Assembly (NCBI GenBank): GCA_030426765.1 | Contig: JAUHXV010000001.1 | Span: forward strand, 1-64,000 | Reading direction: 5' to 3' | From: Bacteroidia bacterium | GTDB lineage: Bacteria > Bacteroidota > Bacteroidia > Chitinophagales > Saprospiraceae | DNA: 64,000 nt | Part shown: positions 34,238-43,036 of the stretch, piece by piece | Position numbering within the stretch: position 1 is the stretch's first letter | Layout: every line of letters starts with the position of its first letter | Notes under the pieces: model-generated | Database searches by the model: none | The model's input: only the letters and a program-made list of their open reading frames with translations | Told to the model about the DNA's origin: nothing | Position numbers and translations under genes: made by a program

Positions 34238-34873
34238 TTAGTGAAGTGTTGAGCTTACTTCATGAATTAATTTAGGAAAAACAAGGTCTTCACATTCAAT
34301 TCTCTCTCCCTTTATGTGGCAAATCTGAGTGAAGTATGGGTAAATATGGATGAGCCGATCCCCATTTTTTTTCTTGTACCAACCTACTTCAATTTCTGCA
34401 ATGTTCATATTTTCTTTAAAAACACTTTCTGTCTTCTCAGTGCATAGCGAGGGCTCAATATCTTTTGCCAATAAGACAAAACGGCTATCCATTTTTACAA
34501 CTCTAAACCGTTCAACCATCCTTTCATCTAGCTCGTTTGAATGTTCATAAAATATATAATTTCCTGCCACCGCTTTTAAAATCAGAAAAGAACTGTCATT
34601 CCGGCAAAAACCTTCTCCTAGCACAAAGTAATTTAGCTGATATGGGCTATAAGAATTCACTCCCTTTTGAAAAAGCACTAAGTTTTTAGTAAAGCCTTTA
34701 ATAACGGTCCTTAGACCAGAATGAGTTATCTCTGCTTCATTAATATTAAAAACCTCTAAATAAGGAACATAATACTGACTATTTATGTCTGTAGAAAGTC
34801 TTTTTGTACAGGATATTATCAAAACGACAATTAGAATAGGGAAAAACAGTATTGTGACTATTAACTTTTTCAT
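34238..34873 (-). CDS. Lipoprotein, candidate immunity protein for the RHS toxin
   Basis: A 211-residue lipoprotein (signal LIVTILFFPILIVVLIISC, lipobox IISC) of unknown family. It begins 5 bases after the stop of the RHS C-terminal cassette, the place where immunity genes of polymorphic toxins are found, and it would sit in the periplasm or at the outer membrane where an incoming toxin can be met. Residues such as FVLGEGFCRNDSSF and the cysteines near 150 and 185 give no motif. Base composition is AT-rich like the RHS gene and unlike the core genes, which suggests transfer with it. The immunity role is inferred from position. Confidence 0.55.
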   Translation of the reverse strand: MKKLIVTILFFPILIVVLIISCTKRLSTDINSQYYVPYLEVFNINEAEITHSGLRTVIKGFTKNLVLFQKGVNSYSPYQLNYFVLGEGFCRNDSSFLILKAVAGNYIFYEHSNELDERMVERFRVVKMDSRFVLLAKDIEPSLCTEKTESVFKENMNIAEIEVGWYKKKNGDRLIHIYPYFTQICHIKGERIECEDLVFPKLIHEVSSTLH

Positions 34874-34878
34874 TAACC

Positions 34879-35817
34879 CTAATATAATAGTTTCCGAAAA
34901 TTAAAATGAATATAAAACTTAGCACTTGGTACTGTTTTTCTAATTCCTTCCGCAAAAGACTTGTCTTCATCAGATGGCCTTAATCGTGAGTAATCTAGCA
35001 TTTTGTGTGTTCTTGGGTGGCTGTGTGTGTGGTATATTAGCCCTTTGGGGTCAGATGATAATAAAGATGCTCCAACCACCTCTTTATCATGAATATGAGA
35101 AGAAAACACTTCGGTAATCTTTGCAAACCCCTTATCTTTCTGAAATATTGCCCACTCCACATCAGTACTCTCTGCTAAAAAAGTAAATAGTTTGTTTGCG
35201 CCTTTGGCATTTTCTCCAAAGTTCAGGTAGGTATAATCATACTCTTCTTTACCTATAAGTATAGATCGCCTCTTTGTGGCTTGCTGAAGCCGTCCAAGTT
35301 CAACCTCAATTTTGGCGTTTTTAATTTCACCACGTTTATTGACCCTTACTTTTTTTCCTACAACAAGCAGGTCAACTTCATTCCCATCTTTGTCATAATG
35401 CTTTTTCTCGTCAATTTTATTAATATTTCCTTTAGAGTCTACTCCATAAGTATTATCTACAATTTCACCAATCATTCCCGTAGGATCAATAAATTGTAGA
35501 GGGTTATTCCAGACATATGCGTAAGGACTTGTACCTATATTTGCATGAGCATCCATCAACGGATCCACACTCAAAAACCTCCCTATCGCCGGATTATAAA
35601 TTCGGAATCCATAGTCGTAATGCGTTAAAGAACTGATGGAAGGATCTTTTTCCTTTCCATTAAACCCAAATCTATGATTATCCGCTGATATTGTGCGTCC
35701 TTCCATCTCCAGGCCAAAAGGAAAATAATCTGCAGCGGTCAACCGAACAGCGTCATAGTAGTCGGCAAATCCATCCGGTTCGTCCTGATTTGAGCCTGGC
35801 ATTTGGTCGAAAAACAT
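34879..35817 (-). CDS. Orphan RHS-repeat C-terminal cassette with JAMM-type peptidase tip (truncated 5' end)
   Basis: A 312-residue C-terminal piece of an RHS polymorphic toxin. YDYGFRIYNPAIGRFLSVDPL (residues 67-87) is the conserved end of the RHS core and NPLQFIDPTGM follows, after which such proteins switch to a variable toxin. The tip (about 116-312) has VEW (Glu221), HTHSHP (His265, His267) and PSDED (Ser282, Asp285), the Glu...HxH...SxxD pattern of JAB/JAMM metalloproteases. Upstream of the ATG the same frame stays open for about 13 more codons to a TAA but has no start, so the 5' RHS shell is missing. It is either a silent cassette or a remnant. Confidence 0.8.
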   Translation of the reverse strand: MFFDQMPGSNQDEPDGFADYYDAVRLTAADYFPFGLEMEGRTISADNHRFGFNGKEKDPSISSLTHYDYGFRIYNPAIGRFLSVDPLMDAHANIGTSPYAYVWNNPLQFIDPTGMIGEIVDNTYGVDSKGNINKIDEKKHYDKDGNEVDLLVVGKKVRVNKRGEIKNAKIEVELGRLQQATKRRSILIGKEEYDYTYLNFGENAKGANKLFTFLAESTDVEWAIFQKDKGFAKITEVFSSHIHDKEVVGASLLSSDPKGLIYHTHSHPRTHKMLDYSRLRPSDEDKSFAEGIRKTVPSAKFYIHFNFRKLLY

Positions 35818-35821
35818 CTCT

Positions 35822-35998
35822 AGAGCATAACCAAGTCCTATTGCTGTTGTATATTAATTCATGGATATGGCGAAAAAGGTGGAAGTATAATTAATCCGGG
35901 CTATGGTATTCCTTTAGGGCAAATCATTCTGAGTCCATTGTCTCAAAAACGTCTTCATTGTTTTTTTAACAAAATACTCGAAGAAATGCAAGAATAAA
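35822..35998 (+). pseudogene. Open gene fragment of unknown origin
   Basis: On the plus strand a frame with no start codon runs to a TAA at 35996-35998, encoding a tail that includes HGYGEKGGSIINPGYGIPLG and CFFNKILEEMQE. It begins where the RHS cassette ends on the other strand. It looks like the end of some toxin or immunity gene cut at a recombination joint, but the family was not recognised. Confidence 0.3.
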
Positions 35999-36003
35999 AT
36001 ATT

Positions 36004-36297
36004 ATGGACTTAATCGCAAATACTATTTTTATCTCCTACCATGTTATTACTATTGGGACCGCTTTGTATAGCTTAATGTTTAATCAGTATTCTGTTGGAG
36101 TCGAATTTTTAGTTTATGGAGCGTTTATCGTTTTAATATGCGCTGCGTTTATTTATTACTTGTATAAACTACTTTACTCAAAACAAAGGCTAAATACTGA
36201 AGAATTGTTTTTAATGGTTTTTTGCGAAATAGGTATTCATTTTTTTGTGATTCTATTGTTGATCTCATTGTCTGATTTTAGTGTGCCAGTTGGTTAA
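36004..36297 (+). CDS. Small membrane protein, unknown
   Basis: A 97-residue protein with three hydrophobic helices (IANTIFISYHVITIGTALYSLMF, VEFLVYGAFIVLICAAFIYYLY and LFLMVFCEIGIHFFVILLLISL). It follows the open fragment by 5 bases. In polymorphic toxin regions such small membrane proteins can be immunity proteins, but nothing in the sequence shows this. AT-rich like its neighbours. Confidence 0.5.
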   Translation: MDLIANTIFISYHVITIGTALYSLMFNQYSVGVEFLVYGAFIVLICAAFIYYLYKLLYSKQRLNTEELFLMVFCEIGIHFFVILLLISLSDFSVPVG

Positions 36298-36663
36298 GGG
36301 TCTGTTAAAGTATGTTTGCATAAGAATTTCTTAGGAAGAATATCCTTTATCAAAAATTTTACAAAACGCACCTTGTTTTCACTTATAACCTAGCATCTTT
36401 TTAAAGCCTTCCTCTAACTTCGACCGCTTCAAATTATAAATATTCTTTTAGCTTCAAAAGGCTTTTTTCAAAAAGCCCAGATTTACGGAAGCTGAGATTA
36501 TTCTTCTGTTTTATAGCAGCAAGAAGGGGGTCTTTAAGTAGCACATTTATATGTCGTCAAAAAGGCATCAGTCCTGCCACTTTTCACAATTGAAATGCCT
36601 TATGTACTAAAACGTACACTACAGGGAAAGCTATGAAGTTATGTCCATTGAAGCACAGACCCA
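36298..36663. other. Intergenic DNA with one AT-rich hairpin
   Basis: No gene is seen. GGCTTTTTTCAAAAAGCC at 36460-36477 is a hairpin flanked by T-rich sequence that could terminate transcription from either side. A repeat copy follows. Confidence 0.5.
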
Positions 36664-36742
36664 GCTCCCTCGTTCTACGAACGATCCCTCCTGCATGCCC
36701 AGAAGGCGTAGTCCTTTGGAAGAAGAGGAATATCACAAGAGG
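36664..36742. repeat. Dispersed two-hairpin repeat, copy D
   Basis: Hairpin 1 is TCGTTC-TAC-GAACGA and hairpin 2 is ATCCCTC ... AGAAGGCGTAGTCCTTTGGA ... GAGGAAT. It ends about 70 bases before the OmpA-family start. Confidence 0.85.
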
Positions 36743-36812
36743 CCGGGTTGTATATTTTGCACGGAGAATACCGGTACAATAATTATATAAACACAGAGTT
36801 ACTATTAAGATC

Positions 36813-38093
36813 ATGTATAAAGCTTTCGGGTTTCTGTTTCTTCTGTTTTGCAATACAGTATTTGGTCAGGAAATACAGGACTCCACCATTGTGCACCAGG
36901 AGGTCATTATTTATTTTGAATCCGATGAGGCCAGCCTGACAGACGATGATACATCCAAGATCAGAAGACTGCTTCAAGAAGCGACTCACCTCAGCCACTA
37001 CACACTCTCGGTGGATGCCCATACAGATGAAGTCGGCAGTGAGGCATATAACCTTTTGCTTTCAGAAAAAAGAAAAGATGCCGTTGTGGAATATCTCCTT
37101 TCTCAAAACGTACCGAAGGATCATATCGCGTCTAACTTTCATGGAGAATCACAACGCATTTCATTTCAAGGAAATAGTCCCGGCCATGCGTTAAACCGAA
37201 GAGTCACTTTGCAGCTAATGATCCGGAGGCAATTTCTCTACCTGGAAGGAACGGTGGTGGATGAAGAAACAAAAACGGGAGTCGAGTCTCAGGTTCAGTT
37301 AAGTGCACCCGGATTTAAAAGTCAGACGAACACAGATGTACAAGGGGCGTTCAGAATCCTCGCCCCTCTTGACTCCAGGGTAACCCTTGAAGTCGTAGCC
37401 AAAGATTACTTTATCGCTGCGAAGGATCTGCTGATCTCTGAAAAGCATACCTCCACAAAACTCAAAATCCCACTTCCCCGAGTGGAGATGGGAAAGGGCT
37501 TTAATTTCGAAAACATACTATTTGTCGGAGACAAGAGTATTTTACTGCCCGAGTCATACCCGGTATTAGAACACTTAAAACGATTTATGCTTGAAAATGA
37601 CAAACAGTGTATAGAAATCGCCGGACACATTAACCATCCCGGAAAACCCAGGGTGGAATTGCATACAAGATATTTTCAGCTGTCAGTAGCCCGGGCTCTT
37701 GAAGTGCATGATGCATTACTTGAATCGGGAATTGATGCAGACAGAATGCTGGCACGAGGGTATGGCAACTGGGAAATGATCTATCCGTATGCCCTTGACG
37801 AAAACCAAATGCGGTTTAATCGAAGAGTAGAAATCATCATTTCGGATTGCGACTCTACCGCCATGATTCACAACGACCAAATCCCAAACCGAGAAGAGTT
37901 TACTCTTGCGGACCCATTTTTACGGCACTATGCGGAAATGACGTTTGAAAGAGACCTTCAAAACTTCAGCGCCAAAGTTCAGAAAGACCTTAGAAAGCAA
38001 GTTCTGGCCATGCAGGAGAAAGGGATCGAGTTGACAAAATATACTTACCGTGAAATGTTAATTGCACTGCCGGGCTTACCCCCAGCCAAATAG
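36813..38093 (+). CDS. OmpA-family protein with two OmpA-type domains
   Basis: A 426-residue secreted protein: signal peptide (YKAFGFLFLLFCNTVFG, cleaved near residue 18), a first OmpA-like peptidoglycan-binding domain (about 25-138: VIIYFESDEASL, SVDAHTDEVGSEAYN, NRRVTLQL), a carboxypeptidase-regulatory-like beta sandwich (about 143-220: LEGTVVDEETKTGVESQVQL), and a second OmpA domain (about 230-352: ENILFVGDKSILLPES, IEIAGHIN, GYGNWEM, NRRVEIII). A helical tail follows. It probably anchors the outer membrane to the cell wall. The immediate upstream sequence has TATATTTTG, one base longer than the -7 spacing. Confidence 0.9.
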   Translation: MYKAFGFLFLLFCNTVFGQEIQDSTIVHQEVIIYFESDEASLTDDDTSKIRRLLQEATHLSHYTLSVDAHTDEVGSEAYNLLLSEKRKDAVVEYLLSQNVPKDHIASNFHGESQRISFQGNSPGHALNRRVTLQLMIRRQFLYLEGTVVDEETKTGVESQVQLSAPGFKSQTNTDVQGAFRILAPLDSRVTLEVVAKDYFIAAKDLLISEKHTSTKLKIPLPRVEMGKGFNFENILFVGDKSILLPESYPVLEHLKRFMLENDKQCIEIAGHINHPGKPRVELHTRYFQLSVARALEVHDALLESGIDADRMLARGYGNWEMIYPYALDENQMRFNRRVEIIISDCDSTAMIHNDQIPNREEFTLADPFLRHYAEMTFERDLQNFSAKVQKDLRKQVLAMQEKGIELTKYTYREMLIALPGLPPAK

Positions 38094-38130
38094 AGTCAGC
38101 AACGCATACTAAATGACTCACGCACCAGGT

Positions 38131-38250
38131 GGGCGATCCCTCTTGCTTGTCCGGAAGGCTTAGTCCTTTGGAAGAAGTGGGATGTTGTAAGGAGCATGTT
38201 TTTTCTGATTCAGAGGAGCTTCCACGTCCGTAGGGTGATCCTTCGTGTAA
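38131..38250. repeat. Dispersed two-hairpin repeat, copy E (degenerate hairpin 1)
   Basis: GATCCCTCTTGCTTGTCC, GAAGGCTTAGTCCTTTGGAA and GTGGGATGTTGTAAGGAG follow copies A and F closely, but hairpin 1 (GCACCAGGTGGGCGATCC) has lost pairing. A second, degraded start, CTTCCACGTCCGTAGGGTGATCC, follows at about 38219-38241. Confidence 0.75.
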
Positions 38251-38369
38251 AGAGAGATTTTACCCTATCTTGCGCCCAATTTTCCGGAAGGCTGTGTGCC
38301 AGAGGGAGGCCAACTATCTTTAACTATCAATAACGACTATAGGCAGAGCCTAGAAAATAAGAGGAATCG

Positions 38370-38882
38370 ATGAAGCCACTGAAAGAAGCAACAGCAGAAA
38401 AACACAAAAAAGCGGAAACCATGCCGTTTAATATCCGGATGTTCCAGGGAGAGTTGACAGAAGCGGAATACCTGTCCTATCTGTACCAGCAGCGGGAGAT
38501 ATTTCAGACAATAGAGCGCGCGGGACTACCCAGTGATGCGCTGAAAAGAGCAGAAGCTGTTCAGGCCGATATTGATGAGCTCGAAGCAAAAGGGAACTCG
38601 TCAGATGCCATTCTCAGCAGTACGCGACGATATGCAGACTATCTCGGAACGAAGGATAGCCAGGAGATACTCCCACATGTATATCTCAACTACCTCGCGA
38701 TCATGTTTGGCGGCCAGATCATGAAAAAGAAAGTGCCCTCCTCCGGAAAAATGTATGACTTTGAAAACGGACACGAAGGAATGATGGCGATCCGCCAGGT
38801 GCAAAAAGATGAATGGGCTGATGAAGTCAACAAGGCGTATGACTTTATCATCGACATCTTCAGCGAACTCGAGACCGCATAG
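38370..38882 (+). CDS. Heme oxygenase-like protein (biliverdin-producing type)
   Basis: A 170-residue all-helical protein of the heme-oxygenase fold. LKEATAEKHKKAE holds the proximal heme ligand at His12. The distal helix LNYLAIMFGGQIMKKKVPSS carries the GG...Q block that forms the flexible distal side. It is about 40 residues shorter than many bacterial enzymes. Such enzymes open heme to biliverdin, CO and iron. TATCTTTA at about 38310 is one base off the -7 consensus. There is no heme uptake gene in the immediate neighbourhood, so it may serve iron recycling or bilin supply. Confidence 0.82.
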   Translation: MKPLKEATAEKHKKAETMPFNIRMFQGELTEAEYLSYLYQQREIFQTIERAGLPSDALKRAEAVQADIDELEAKGNSSDAILSSTRRYADYLGTKDSQEILPHVYLNYLAIMFGGQIMKKKVPSSGKMYDFENGHEGMMAIRQVQKDEWADEVNKAYDFIIDIFSELETA

Positions 38883-39036
38883 CGCAAAGCGTCCTAAAAC
38901 ACGGGATAGTTTGTTGGGCGTATACTCCAGCCCGGACAGATACAAATAGGCTTCCACGAAAAAAATGCATGGTTATTTTTCGATAGTGGTAACATTTGGC
39001 TGTCCTTAAGACACTTCATTGCAAAACCATATTGCA

Positions 39037-39483
39037 ATGAACCTCAAGATTTTCAACACGCGACTCTCTGCAGAAAACGTACTGAATGATCAGACGGCGA
39101 TTAATTCGTTTATGAATTCAGTCAGCGTGAAAAACACTGCTGCACAGTTTATCCCCGGAAACCCCGATGCCTGGTCGATTCTCGTTTTCTATGACGAACC
39201 ATCGAATGGGAAGCCTGTAGAAAAGCCAAAACCTCCCACCATTACCGAAAAGGATTTATCAGCGGAAGAAAAGACCATTTTGTCCGCACTCAAGCTTTGG
39301 CGCAAAGACAAAGCGAAAGAAATGAACCTTCCCGAATTTATGATCTGTCATCAGGCGACGCTCCTTTTCATTTCACGCGATAAGCCTGATGACCTGGTTG
39401 GCTTGAGCAAGATAAAAGGAATGGGCGACCAGAAGATCGCGGCATTTGGGAATGATATTATTGCGATACTTAATGCCTTTTAA
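39037..39483 (+). CDS. HRDC-domain protein
   Basis: A 148-residue protein. The ATG at 39037 is chosen over a TTG 18 bases upstream. Residues about 1-60 form an N-terminal domain with no recognised fold, followed by an acidic, proline-rich linker (KPVEKPKPPTITEKDL). The HRDC domain (about 76-145) shows EEKTILSALKLWRKDKAKE and FISRDKPDDLVGLSKIKGMGDQKIAAFGNDIIAIL. HRDC domains bind DNA or protein in RecQ helicases and RNase D; here it stands alone, without a helicase or nuclease part, so it may be an adaptor. Confidence 0.85.
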   Translation: MNLKIFNTRLSAENVLNDQTAINSFMNSVSVKNTAAQFIPGNPDAWSILVFYDEPSNGKPVEKPKPPTITEKDLSAEEKTILSALKLWRKDKAKEMNLPEFMICHQATLLFISRDKPDDLVGLSKIKGMGDQKIAAFGNDIIAILNAF

Positions 39484-39561
39484 TGCAAAGGGCAAAGGGC
39501 ATGGAGCGGGGGTAAAAGTATAATTGGCTATCTCTAAACTACCCATCTAAACGCCTCAACG

Positions 39562-39630
39562 CTGCCGCCATAGGCGGCAACACTAAACCCCTAAACCCAA
39601 AAGGCCCTCTTTACAGAAGGTCTTTTGGGG
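39562..39630. terminator. Two hairpins after the HRDC gene
   Basis: TGCCGCC/GGCGGCA (39562-39579) with an ATA loop, then CCCAAAAGG pairing with a segment ending CTTTTGGG (39596-39630). The second is a strong stem with no long T run, and is a candidate terminator for the HRDC gene. Confidence 0.6.
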
Positions 39631-39642
39631 CTGTGTCGGAAG

Positions 39643-39775
39643 GAGCTCCCTCACGCTTCGCGTGATCCCTCTTGCTTGTCCAGAAGGCGAAGTCCTTTGG
39701 AAGAAGAGGGATATTATGTGGAGAGTATTTTTATGGTTTCTGTAACGCCCTCACCCGTAAGGCGATCCGTCGGCG
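39643..39775. repeat. Dispersed two-hairpin repeat, copy F and a second head
   Basis: Copy F has hairpin 1 TCACGC-TTC-GCGTGA and a fully paired hairpin 2 (ATCCCTCTT with AAGAGGGAT around AGAAGGCGAAGTCCTT). A second copy starts at about 39748 (CCCTCACCCGTAAGGCGATCC) but soon ends. Confidence 0.85.
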
Positions 39776-39909
39776 TTTTCAAATCCCATGGTGCTTTGGA
39801 AGGTGGATGAAGCATGTCAGCGTTTAGGTGATTTATGGTAAAATAATCCAGTTGATCACATACCTTTACTGGCATTGGTTATTACATCAACCAATGCAGC
39901 TCAGTAGTC

Positions 39910-41223
39910 ATGACAAGAATTACGCAGCAGGTTTCAGAAATAAGTACTGTGCTTTTATGGCTCTGTTGTTTTCTGGCACTTTCTATGCCAGTGCTAGCGC
40001 AAGAGGCACCGAAGGAGATTCCGGACGGAACAGAAGGTGTCTTTTTTGTGATGCCAGAGAAAGACTCAATTACGGGAGAAGAAAAACCTCTTCCGATCAA
40101 TGAATTCGATACTCGGTTGACCACCATAAAATTCGGCATGGGGTATATCCACGACTTTGTGGCGTACCGCCAGAGTGAGACTTTCCTTCAGCAGATGGAT
40201 TCCCTGGATTATGATCTTGAGGCTACATTGAAAGTCAGGGATTTTCGTGTGTTGGGCAGTGGTGTTTTTAAAACCAAGCGTACCCTTTCCTGGAAATTTG
40301 CATTCATGTGGGATGGCAATCTGGACTCTTGGCTCGTGCGGGAATCCGGCCTGACAATTGGAGTACCTGAACTCGGGGGACATTTTTTTATCGGCAGAAC
40401 CAAAGAAGGGTATTCGCTTGTAAAAGTGATGAATGGCCACTCTCCATGGACCGCCGAACGTCAGATGGCGATTGACCTGGTACCGATTCTGGCAGATGGC
40501 ATCAAATGGTACGGCACGCTGCCTAAGTCCAGGATCTTCTGGAACCTCGGCGCGTTTAATGATGTCTTTTCCGAAGGTCAGGGATTTTCAACTTATGAAT
40601 GGCAGTACGTGGCCCGCGTGGGTTGGATGCCGTTTTACAAACCCGAAGAAGGTACCCTGATGCACCTCGGAACCAGTCTTCGATATGGCAAGCCTCTGGA
40701 TAATATGTTTCAGGCCAGATCAAGACCGGAATCGAACCCAACGCCTTTCCTGATCGAGACCGGTGAATTTCCCGCAGATCGATCGAGCCATGTCGGCCTG
40801 GAAGCATACTACAGCCTTAATCGTTTTATGGTGGGCAGTGAGGTTGCCATGCACTTTTTTACCTCCTCTGTTGCGCCCAACCACCAGTTTTATGGCGGCA
40901 ACCTATTTGTTAGTTACTTCTTTACCAAAACGGTCAGGCCCTATAAAACGATTGGGAGTATCTACGGTTTTGTTCCAATGGAAAAGTCGGTATTCAACAA
41001 TGGCATTGGTGCGCTCGAAGGGGTCCTGCACTTTTCCGTATTTGATCTGAACGACGGCAATATCCAGGGTGGTCGAATCTGGAAACTGACCGCGCAGACA
41101 AACTGGTATTTGTCAAAGGTCATCCGCCTCGAACTGCTCTACAGTTTTGCCGAGTTGCATCGATTCAATCTCGGGGGTGGTGTGCAGTTTTTCCAGTCCA
41201 GAATACAATTTTCAATTCTTTAA
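39910..41223 (+). CDS. Outer-membrane porin, OprP/OprO-like (phosphate-selective porin family)
   Basis: A 437-residue outer-membrane barrel with a signal peptide (TVLLWLCCFLALSMPVLAQ, cleaved near residue 31). The beta-strand pattern, with aromatic girdle residues and the RESGLTIGVPELGGHFFIGRTKEGYSL block, is that of porin O/P. It ends VQFFQSRIQFSIL, with a hydrophobic last residue. It heads a three-gene cluster with aspartase and asparaginase, which suggests that it passes amino acids, dicarboxylates or another anion rather than phosphate. This is inference from neighbours. TACCTTTA at about 39858 is one base off the -7 box. Confidence 0.8.
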   Translation: MTRITQQVSEISTVLLWLCCFLALSMPVLAQEAPKEIPDGTEGVFFVMPEKDSITGEEKPLPINEFDTRLTTIKFGMGYIHDFVAYRQSETFLQQMDSLDYDLEATLKVRDFRVLGSGVFKTKRTLSWKFAFMWDGNLDSWLVRESGLTIGVPELGGHFFIGRTKEGYSLVKVMNGHSPWTAERQMAIDLVPILADGIKWYGTLPKSRIFWNLGAFNDVFSEGQGFSTYEWQYVARVGWMPFYKPEEGTLMHLGTSLRYGKPLDNMFQARSRPESNPTPFLIETGEFPADRSSHVGLEAYYSLNRFMVGSEVAMHFFTSSVAPNHQFYGGNLFVSYFFTKTVRPYKTIGSIYGFVPMEKSVFNNGIGALEGVLHFSVFDLNDGNIQGGRIWKLTAQTNWYLSKVIRLELLYSFAELHRFNLGGGVQFFQSRIQFSIL

Positions 41224-41492
41224 CATTGACAATAGCAAGCATCTTTATCAGATTGTTGTGTTAAGTTCTCCTCTCCTGCTGTCATTAAGCGTTTGCAATA
41301 CAATACCTTTTACGACAACGTTACTTATTGCTTTTTTACCTGATTTGCCATCAGGCTGTCTTCCCAAAAAACATAAACTATGGGTATTGAAACATACAAT
41401 ATTCTGTACGTCAGTATACATCCAAGTCAGACCTTTTTATCGTTTATTTGTACTAACTTGTGAAGCCATTTTTAAAAAAAACCAATGAAGCG

Positions 41493-42968
41493 ATGAGAAA
41501 TAAAAACTTCCTCAGATTGTGTAGTGCGGCATTTTTGTCCTTGCTGATGCTAGGTATGGCTACTGCTCAAAAAACACGAACGGAGTCTGATTTACTTGGG
41601 GAGAAACAAATTCCGGCTGAAGCGTACTATGGGGTGCAAACTGCCCGGGCGCTAGAAAATTTTAAGATCAGCGGGATGACGACGAGTTTTTACCCTGATT
41701 ATGTGCGTGCCTATGCGATGGTCAAACTAGCCGCAGCGCGAGCCAATACGGATGTTGGTCGCATGAGCAAAGACAAACTGGCGGCTATCGAAAAAGCATG
41801 TCAGGCGGTAATGGATGGACAGTACCATGAGTGGTTTCTCACCGACCTGTACCAGGGAGGTGCCGGGACATCCGCCAATATGAATGCAAATGAAGTGCTG
41901 GCAAATATTGCGCTCGAATTGAGTGGACACAAGAAAGGAGATTACCATACGATCGAACCACACGACGACCTGAATATGGGACAATCGACAAACGATGTGT
42001 TTCCCACGACGCTCCATGTAGCCCTACTCCTGCATAATGACAAAGTGGTCAAAGAAGCGAAAGCACTATCAGCGGCTTTCCATAAAAAAGGAGAGGAGTT
42101 TAAAGACATACTGAAAATGGGTCGCACCGAAGGTCAGGATGCGGTACCTATGACCGTTGGTCAGGAATTTCACGGCTTTGGCTACCAACTCGATGCAGCG
42201 ATCGATGTGTTGATCCAATCAGAAGTTTATCTCTACGAGGAAAATATGGGCGCAACAGCAATCGGTACCGGATTGACGGCTTCCCCGGGGTATGCAGAAA
42301 AAGTTGCCGAACACTTGTCAGTGATTACCGGAAAGCCTATGCATAAAGCAAAAGACCTGGTAGCTGCCACATCGAGTATGCAGGCATTTGTCATGTACTC
42401 TTCCGCATTAAAAAATCTGGCGGTAACGCTGTCTAAGATTTCAAGCGATTTAATTTTTCTGGCCACCGGGCCACGGACAGGTGTTTTTGAAATCAACCTG
42501 CCCGCCCTACAACCGGGATCATCGATTATGCCGGGTAAAGTAAATCCCGTTATGCCGGAATTGATGAACCAGATCTGTTTTAAAGCAATCGGCAACGATG
42601 CCACAGTGACGATGGCTTCTCAGGATGGACTACTGCAGCTGAACGCTTACGAACCTATTGCTGCAGTTGCACTTTTTGAAACGCAGGGACTCTTTTTCAA
42701 AACCATTCCTTTGTTCCGCGCCAATTGTATTGAGGGCATTACAGTTAACAAAGACGTGCTCGAGCATTACATGGAGCGAAGCGTTGGATTGGTGACTGCA
42801 CTGAATCCGGTGTTGGGCTATGAAAAAACAACAGAACTCGCTAAAGAGGCCCTTGAAACCAATAAGGGTATTCTTGAACTTATCCGCGAGCAAAAACTTC
42901 TAACGGAAGACGAGATCAAAAAATTAATGGATCCGGCTAAAATGACAAATCCCAACAAACAGCAATAA
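41493..42968 (+). CDS. aspA: Aspartate ammonia-lyase with an N-terminal signal peptide
   Basis: A 491-residue fumarase/aspartase superfamily enzyme (L-aspartate to fumarate and ammonia). The catalytic signature GSSIMPGKVNP starts at Gly342. The alignable part begins SDLLGEKQIPAEAYYGVQT, like the start of E. coli AspA, but it is preceded by about 26 extra residues: RNKNFLR, a hydrophobic core and ATAQ, a good Sec signal. ATG at 41493 is chosen over one 33 bases upstream because it begins at the signal. The enzyme should therefore work in the periplasm, which is unusual. The next gene is a secreted asparaginase. Confidence 0.93.
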   Translation: MRNKNFLRLCSAAFLSLLMLGMATAQKTRTESDLLGEKQIPAEAYYGVQTARALENFKISGMTTSFYPDYVRAYAMVKLAAARANTDVGRMSKDKLAAIEKACQAVMDGQYHEWFLTDLYQGGAGTSANMNANEVLANIALELSGHKKGDYHTIEPHDDLNMGQSTNDVFPTTLHVALLLHNDKVVKEAKALSAAFHKKGEEFKDILKMGRTEGQDAVPMTVGQEFHGFGYQLDAAIDVLIQSEVYLYEENMGATAIGTGLTASPGYAEKVAEHLSVITGKPMHKAKDLVAATSSMQAFVMYSSALKNLAVTLSKISSDLIFLATGPRTGVFEINLPALQPGSSIMPGKVNPVMPELMNQICFKAIGNDATVTMASQDGLLQLNAYEPIAAVALFETQGLFFKTIPLFRANCIEGITVNKDVLEHYMERSVGLVTALNPVLGYEKTTELAKEALETNKGILELIREQKLLTEDEIKKLMDPAKMTNPNKQQ

Positions 42969-43036
42969 CCTGAGAAAAGAGGGCAAGTATGATATTGCCA
43001 ACGGATATTTTTATTCATCAATCAACCCAGTAAAAA

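Noticed and set aside
35818-36003. A complete RHS toxin gene
   Set aside because: The frame upstream of the RHS ATG ends at a stop after about 13 codons and lacks the repeat shell, so it is only a C-terminal cassette.
41147-41488. Gene in the gap between porin and aspartase
   Set aside because: It begins inside the porin gene in another frame, has no recognisable domain, and runs into the aspartase start region.
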